Below are positions 60,432-64,000 of a stretch of DNA of 64,000 nucleotides, piece by piece. Under the pieces are notes generated by a model. That model worked only from the letters and a program-made list of their open reading frames with translations, searched no databases and was not told the origin of the DNA. This DNA is from a virus: IMG/VR virus record IMGVR_UViG_3300035180_001545, positions 1-64,000 of that record; one strand, 5' to 3'. Position 1 is the stretch's first letter. The number at the start of each line of letters is the position of its first letter. Position numbers and translations under genes: made by a program.

Positions 60432-61395
60432 CCACTACAAGTGGGGGTGGAATGGCCAGTGGCACAATGACCCAATCGTCGACGGTAAGTTCGCCGTTGA
60501 GGTAGCGGGTGTCACTCGTGAGGTCAGGTCGTTTCGCGAAGAGTGCGGTAACACCGTAGAGGACCTTGCTAACCAATTCACCAAGCCTATTCGTGTGGGC
60601 TTGAGCGGCGGCGGGGACTCGCAAGCGGTTTGCCTCTCGCTTCTGGACCGCAAGATTCTGTTTGAGCCGGTCATCATGCACATACGGGGTCCGAAGGGTG
60701 GGATCCGTAACGAGCATGACATCAAGCAAGCATTTGAGTTCTGTCGAAAGTTTGACCTCAAGCCATTGCTGATTGACCTAGACCTGCAAAAGTTCTATGA
60801 CGGGCGAGGCCAACAGCTTGCCGCTGAGCACTGCTTGACCAATGCTCGAGTGCTAGCCCAGCTTTACTTGATCGAGCTATTCAAGGACACCCACGCCTTC
60901 ATCATGGCTGGCGGCGACATGGTCCTGTCAAAGGGTTCGAGCTTAGAAGGTGACCCGATTGTTACCTCCTTCGGCCCTACGCCGATTCAACAGCACCTGA
61001 TCAAGTACGGGATCGAGGGCTGCACGAAGTTCTTCATGTACTCGCCTGAATTGATCCTCTCTTACCTTGACCACCCGGCTGTCAAGGGTTTGCGGTTGGC
61101 TCATCAAGCTGTCTACTCGTCATTTGACTCGATCAAGCCTGGCATCGCCCAATCATGGACCTGCTTTAGCTACTTCATCAAGCCATGCATGTATGTCGAG
61201 CAGTTCCCTGAGCTGGTGCAAGCGATGAAATATACAGGCTTTGAGAACGCTAATGACCTGGTGTCAGAGGGGCAAGCCTTGATGAACATCGTGACGCGTC
61301 AGTTCAAGCCGCTAGACCAGAAGATCATCGTGACGCTCGAGACCTTCATCGAAGGCCTTAAGAGCGGCGAGGCAAGGCTCTATGCAGCTCCTTAA
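60412..61395 (+). CDS. PP-loop ATP pyrophosphatase-like protein 2
   Basis: 327 residues. IRVGLSGGGDSQAVCLSLL has the PP-loop, followed by IRGPKGGIRNEHDIKQAFEF and YTGFENANDLVSEG, the latter shared with gene 57367. Starting at the ATG at 60412 gives MQYSKDNHYKWGWNGQW. Paralog of the first PP-loop gene, from an old duplication. Adenylating enzyme of unknown target. Confidence 0.75.
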   Translation: MQYSKDNHYKWGWNGQWHNDPIVDGKFAVEVAGVTREVRSFREECGNTVEDLANQFTKPIRVGLSGGGDSQAVCLSLLDRKILFEPVIMHIRGPKGGIRNEHDIKQAFEFCRKFDLKPLLIDLDLQKFYDGRGQQLAAEHCLTNARVLAQLYLIELFKDTHAFIMAGGDMVLSKGSSLEGDPIVTSFGPTPIQQHLIKYGIEGCTKFFMYSPELILSYLDHPAVKGLRLAHQAVYSSFDSIKPGIAQSWTCFSYFIKPCMYVEQFPELVQAMKYTGFENANDLVSEGQALMNIVTRQFKPLDQKIIVTLETFIEGLKSGEARLYAAP

Positions 61396-61804
61396 AGTTG
61401 TCAGCGAGGACTCGCTTGCGCATTCGAAGGCCTTCGTCTTCGTGCTCGAGGAGTACCTCGCTCTCGTCAAGGCAGGCCACGCAGACTATGACTTGCCGTT
61501 CACGAACGGTTCTCTGGTAGCCTATGCGCTGTTGGGTGACCAGGTGATCGGCGCGTCGGTCTGGAGCTATGACCCTCCTAAGCGTGCGGCGTGGGTGCTG
61601 TTCTCTGCGGTGGCTGAAGAGCACCGCAAACAAGGCATCTACAAGCAGCTCATCCACTTCGTTGAGCAGCAAGCAATTCGCAAGGGTGCGGCAGCGCTCT
61701 ACTCAGGCGTGCATGTCACCAATGACGCCATGATCGCGGCGGCTCAAGCCAGCGGCAGAACCCTAGGCTGGTATCGTACAAAGAAGCCGCTTTCAGCTAA
61801 ATAG
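61382..61804 (+). CDS. GNAT N-acetyltransferase
   Basis: 140 residues. FSAVAEEHRKQGIYKQLIHF contains the acetyl-CoA-binding R-x-x-G-I loop of GNATs; VTNDAMIAAAQASGRTLGWY is the usual C-terminal helix-strand. The substrate is unknown. It ends the cassette; its Lys-stop codons AAATAG overlap the late box of the holin gene. Confidence 0.78.
   Translation: MQLLKVVSEDSLAHSKAFVFVLEEYLALVKAGHADYDLPFTNGSLVAYALLGDQVIGASVWSYDPPKRAAWVLFSAVAEEHRKQGIYKQLIHFVEQQAIRKGAAALYSGVHVTNDAMIAAAQASGRTLGWYRTKKPLSAK
61798..61803 (+). promoter_or_regulatory. Late promoter-like TAAATA box for lysis genes
   Basis: GCTAAATAGCGGC then ATG at 61809; five-base gap, no SD. It lies over the GNAT Lys-stop. Confidence 0.65.
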
Positions 61805-61808
61805 CGGC

Positions 61809-62168
61809 ATGGATATCACACCTTACACCAATCAAATCGCCTTCATTGCCTGTGGCATGTTTGGCGGCTTCGCCCACTATCTGAAGAAGTACCTACGCAA
61901 GGAGACCGACGTCGGCTTGTTTGACTGGTACGGCAAGGAAAACCTGGCAGCTACCCTTTACACGGTCATCGTCTTCCTCTTCGCGATGATCGGAGCCCTT
62001 GCAGGCGACATCGTCAACGCTGACATGAGCTTCTGGGCAACCCTGTACACAGGCTTTGTTACAGGCTTCGCAATCGATGCTGGCTTCAACTCGGACGCTA
62101 AGATCTCTGACGAGATCAAGGGTGCTCGTGAAGAGTCCCGCGCTGCCACGAAGAAGGACGGCGAGTAA
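61809..62168 (+). CDS. Putative holin
   Basis: 119 residues with three hydrophobic segments at about 9-24, 47-67 and 73-92 (AFIACGMFGGFAHYL, TLYTVIVFLFAMIGALAG, FWATLYTGFVTGFAI) and a charged C-terminus. It lies directly before Rz/Rz1, as holins do. There is no similarity to T4 holin t. A predicted leaderless late transcript starts here. Confidence 0.65.
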   Translation: MDITPYTNQIAFIACGMFGGFAHYLKKYLRKETDVGLFDWYGKENLAATLYTVIVFLFAMIGALAGDIVNADMSFWATLYTGFVTGFAIDAGFNSDAKISDEIKGAREESRAATKKDGE

Positions 62169-62178
62169 GCTCGCATCA

Positions 62179-62199
62179 CCGCCTGTCACTGACAGGCGG
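62179..62199 (+). terminator. Hairpin between holin and Rz
   Basis: CCGCCTGTC-ACT-GACAGGCGG: a 9-bp perfect stem with a 3-base loop, followed by CTCTT. It may attenuate lysis-gene transcription or act as an RNA processing site; the T tract is weak. Confidence 0.5.
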
Positions 62200-62217
62200 C
62201 TCTTAACACATACATAT

Positions 62218-62625
62218 ATGCCTTTCCTCCTCTCCCTTCTCGGCAACCGATTTGTGCTCTTCGGACTAATTGCGGCTTTAATTAGCGGTGGCGTCTGGTT
62301 CAAGGTGCACAGCCTTCAAAGCAAGCTCGATGACGAGGTAGCCATCGTTCAGCGCGTGCAGGCTGACAATGCCACGTTGAAGCTAAGTCTTCAGACAGCG
62401 ATGGCGGTCAATGACTCAAACTTGGCTGAGCTGGCAAAGCTGCAGGCTGATCAAGCATTAGCCATCAAAGCCCTTGAAGGCGTCAAGACTGACTTGTCAG
62501 TCGCTAAGGCTGGCCTTGCGGACGCCCGCAAGCGCATCGCTACCAAGCAGGCCTCGCCTGTGCCACCGAACATCGTCGACGCGGTGACGGCGATCCAGCA
62601 AGCACGTGACCAAGGAGCGAAGTGA
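62218..62625 (+). CDS. Inner-membrane spanin Rz-like
   Basis: 135 residues from the ATG at 62218. One N-terminal membrane helix (VLFGLIAALISGGVWF), then a long coiled coil (LDDEVAIVQRVQADNATLKL), as in i-spanins. It pairs with the lipoprotein gene that follows to fuse inner and outer membranes at lysis. The frame continues upstream of the ATG, but the upstream part overlaps the holin gene. Confidence 0.8.
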   Translation: MPFLLSLLGNRFVLFGLIAALISGGVWFKVHSLQSKLDDEVAIVQRVQADNATLKLSLQTAMAVNDSNLAELAKLQADQALAIKALEGVKTDLSVAKAGLADARKRIATKQASPVPPNIVDAVTAIQQARDQGAK

Positions 62626-62933
62626 TGAGAGCCCTGACATTAGTCCTCCTGCTCGCGTTGACAGGTTGCTGCACGCCCAAGCCTGAGCAACCTGTGATGG
62701 TGCGCATCGAGCGCGTAGTCACGCCAATTCCGCAAGAGCTGCTGACCGTTCCTGCCCCTGTCCCTGCGCTTACGGCCGATGAGCTACGCAAGGATGACCG
62801 GGCTGTAGCGCGGTGGATGTTTGACTCAGAGATGCGGGCGGTGCTGCTTGAGTCTCAGTTGCGGCGAATCGCCGAGCTGTATGTCAAGCAGGTGAAGGAA
62901 GCCGAAGAGGCCAACAAGGCTAAGAAGCCTTAA
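62625..62933 (+). CDS. Outer-membrane spanin Rz1-like lipoprotein
   Basis: 102 residues. Signal peptide MRALTLVLLLALTGC with lipobox L-T-G-C, then Pro-rich CTPKPEQPVMV and TVPAPVPAL, typical of o-spanins. AAGGAG lies 7 bases before the ATG (TGATG overlap with Rz). The gene is in tandem with Rz rather than embedded in it, and is longer than most Rz1 proteins because of a C-terminal coiled coil. Confidence 0.82.
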   Translation: MRALTLVLLLALTGCCTPKPEQPVMVRIERVVTPIPQELLTVPAPVPALTADELRKDDRAVARWMFDSEMRAVLLESQLRRIAELYVKQVKEAEEANKAKKP

Positions 62934-63295
62934 CGCTCCATCCAGTTCGTGTTGCGCCGGTTGGCGATCTTGAACTTATCGCAGAAGAGCGTGAACAGCT
63001 CAGCGATGCACCGCTTCGCTGGCATCGTCAGCTTAAAGTCGGGGTCATACTTCTCAAGGCTGGAGACCTTCAGCAACTTTGGGAAGATGTAGACGTTCTC
63101 GCCTTCGGCTGTCTTGTGGCCGTCCCGGCTCATCTCACGTGCATCGCCGTTCCAAGCAAGCTTCAGCTGCTTCTCGAGCTTTGGCCACGTGCTGACCAGG
63201 TCCTTGTAAGCCCTGACGTTCGTCAGGTCTTGCTCGGTAGGGACACCACCCTTCGAGTCGAGAAATTCTAAGAGCGATTCAAGCAGCTGAAACAT
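62930..63295 (-). CDS. Hypothetical virion-region protein
   Basis: 121 residues from the ATG at 63295, starting MFQLLESLLEFLDSKGGVP. It is helical and charged, with TMPAKRCIAELFTLFCDKF. The start is preferred to the in-frame start 10 codons earlier because a TAAATA box lies 8 bases upstream. It converges on Rz1 with a 4-base overlap. Not recognised. Confidence 0.6.
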   Translation of the reverse strand: MFQLLESLLEFLDSKGGVPTEQDLTNVRAYKDLVSTWPKLEKQLKLAWNGDAREMSRDGHKTAEGENVYIFPKLLKVSSLEKYDPDFKLTMPAKRCIAELFTLFCDKFKIANRRNTNWMER

Positions 63296-63303
63296 GATGT
63301 CAA

Positions 63304-63309
63304 TATTTA
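63304..63309 (-). promoter_or_regulatory. Late promoter-like TAAATA box
   Basis: GCTAAATATTG on the minus strand, eight bases before the ATG at 63295, overlapping the end of the upstream gene. Confidence 0.5.
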
Positions 63310-63882
63310 GCCGAGATCGGCCCAAGTGACAGCCAAGTCGCCGTAGTTGATAGTCAAAGTGACCTCTGCGATGCCACGCTTGCCGTCACGATCGGCGATC
63401 ACTTCAAGCTGTGCTCCCTTGAGAAAGGCGATCAGCGTGGCAGCTGTAGGATGCTCAGCTGCCAGCTCGTCAAACTTCTTACCCTCCCAGCGCGGCACAG
63501 AGAGGCGAAGTACCTCGCCAACTGAGCTTTTCCCACCTGCATAGTCTAGGCCGCTATACAGCGTGTTGCTAACCTTACAGCCGATGAAGGATGCGGTCTT
63601 GATCACTGTGTTATTGCCGTCTAAGTACTCAATGTCGAGCGTGAAGTTAGACAGCTTGGTAAGCTGTTGCACCGCACGACCCGCATGGCCGGTGATGTCC
63701 TCTTCAATGACCACCGCAATGCCTTTGTAGAGGCCAAACTCAGACGTACGAACTAGCTGAGCGGTCAACGGGTCACCGTACGGCAATGCTTCACCTTCGG
63801 GGGTCTTGAAGACAGCACGAAACCGATTGACTTGTAGTGGGTGCAGGATGCCTGCGCTTAGCGGGTGCTTGACGGTGGTCAT
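63307..63882 (-). CDS. Virion protein, possibly tail-tube-like
   Basis: 191 residues; AAGGGA precedes the ATG. HPLQVNRFRAVFK at the N-terminus and the closing strand EVTLTINYGDL recall the overall plan of T4 gp19-type tube proteins, which open with a pair like NLFQVEI and end with VTLALDYW. The similarity is weak. KLSNFTLDIEYLDGNNTVIK suggests a beta-barrel. Other virion roles are equally possible. Confidence 0.5.
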   Translation of the reverse strand: MTTVKHPLSAGILHPLQVNRFRAVFKTPEGEALPYGDPLTAQLVRTSEFGLYKGIAVVIEEDITGHAGRAVQQLTKLSNFTLDIEYLDGNNTVIKTASFIGCKVSNTLYSGLDYAGGKSSVGEVLRLSVPRWEGKKFDELAAEHPTAATLIAFLKGAQLEVIADRDGKRGIAEVTLTINYGDLAVTWADLG

Positions 63883-63887
63883 ATATT

Positions 63888-64000
63888 TTATCCCTTTGAT
63901 GCTTGAATCTTGACGTACTGTAGAGTTTCATTAATCCGGCGCAGCCAACCGTTCAAATACTTCGCTTGCACAGGGTTGTGCTCTACAATTGACCGATAGA
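63888..64000 (-). CDS. Partial gene cut by the window edge
   Basis: The C-terminal 36 codons of a minus-strand gene, reading RSIVEHNPVQAKYLNGWLRR and then INETLQYVKIQASKG-stop. It is helical and basic. Its last codons (AAGGGATAA) supply the SD for the gene at 63882. No family can be named. Confidence 0.6.
   Translation of the reverse strand, partial: YRSIVEHNPVQAKYLNGWLRRINETLQYVKIQASKG

Overview
This window is a large block of the late and recombination regions of a tailed phage of the T4 superfamily (contractile tail). The evidence is recognisable T4-type proteins: portal gp20, prohead protease gp21, scaffold gp22, major capsid gp23, baseplate gp26/gp53/gp5/gp25/gp6, recombination nuclease gp46/gp47 and late sigma factor gp55. 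An Rz/Rz1 spanin pair implies a Gram-negative host. The moderately GC-rich sequence would fit a proteobacterium, but the host cannot be fixed from the sequence.

Layout. 1-12170, mainly minus strand: small proteins, then gp23, gp22, two small core-like genes, gp21, two tagged small proteins, gp20, a broken HNH homing endonuclease and a 1000-residue tail protein carrying a GH19 lysin domain. 12214-14799, plus: gp26-like baseplate hub genes, small unknowns and an HNH nuclease. 14800-18000: noncoding DNA, a decayed GIY-YIG endonuclease, a PD-(D/E)XK nuclease and a Vsr-like homing endonuclease. 18302-23436, minus: gp46, a DUF1653-like gene, gp47 and gp55, with a plus-strand GIY-YIG endonuclease wedged in. 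23560-53275, plus: tagged small proteins including an NMN adenylyltransferase-like enzyme, baseplate genes, a 2843-residue virion protein, a collagen-like fibre, a decayed lectin-like gene and a 2OG-Fe(II) oxygenase. 53338-54909: a second modular fibre. 54952-61804: ten overlapping genes that look biosynthetic (a TOMM cyclodehydratase-like protein, GNATs, two membrane desaturases, two PP-loop proteins, a PhyH dioxygenase and a PPPDE/LRAT-like protein). 61809-62933: lysis genes. 62930-64000, minus: virion-type genes.

Three themes stand out. First, a paralogous family of small proteins is scattered between structural genes. They begin MKLxxLLE or a close variant, placing an (I/L)-x-E motif at residues 6-8, and then carry an amphipathic LKFQQELI-type helix. 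That tripeptide is the cleavage motif of T4-type prohead proteases, and it also occurs in this phage's own gp23, gp22 and gp21. The family may therefore be a battery of capsid-targeted, co-injected proteins, one of them an NMN adenylyltransferase-like enzyme.

Second, late-promoter-like TAAATA boxes lie 4-6 bases before many start codons that lack a ribosome binding site, which predicts leaderless late mRNAs. Several boxes are built from the Lys-stop codons of the gene upstream. gp55, the sigma factor expected to read them, is encoded in the same window.

Third, the 54952-61804 cassette combines enzyme families not expected from virion assembly. There are also several single-base frameshifts and decayed genes, which need read-level checking to separate real decay from sequence error.
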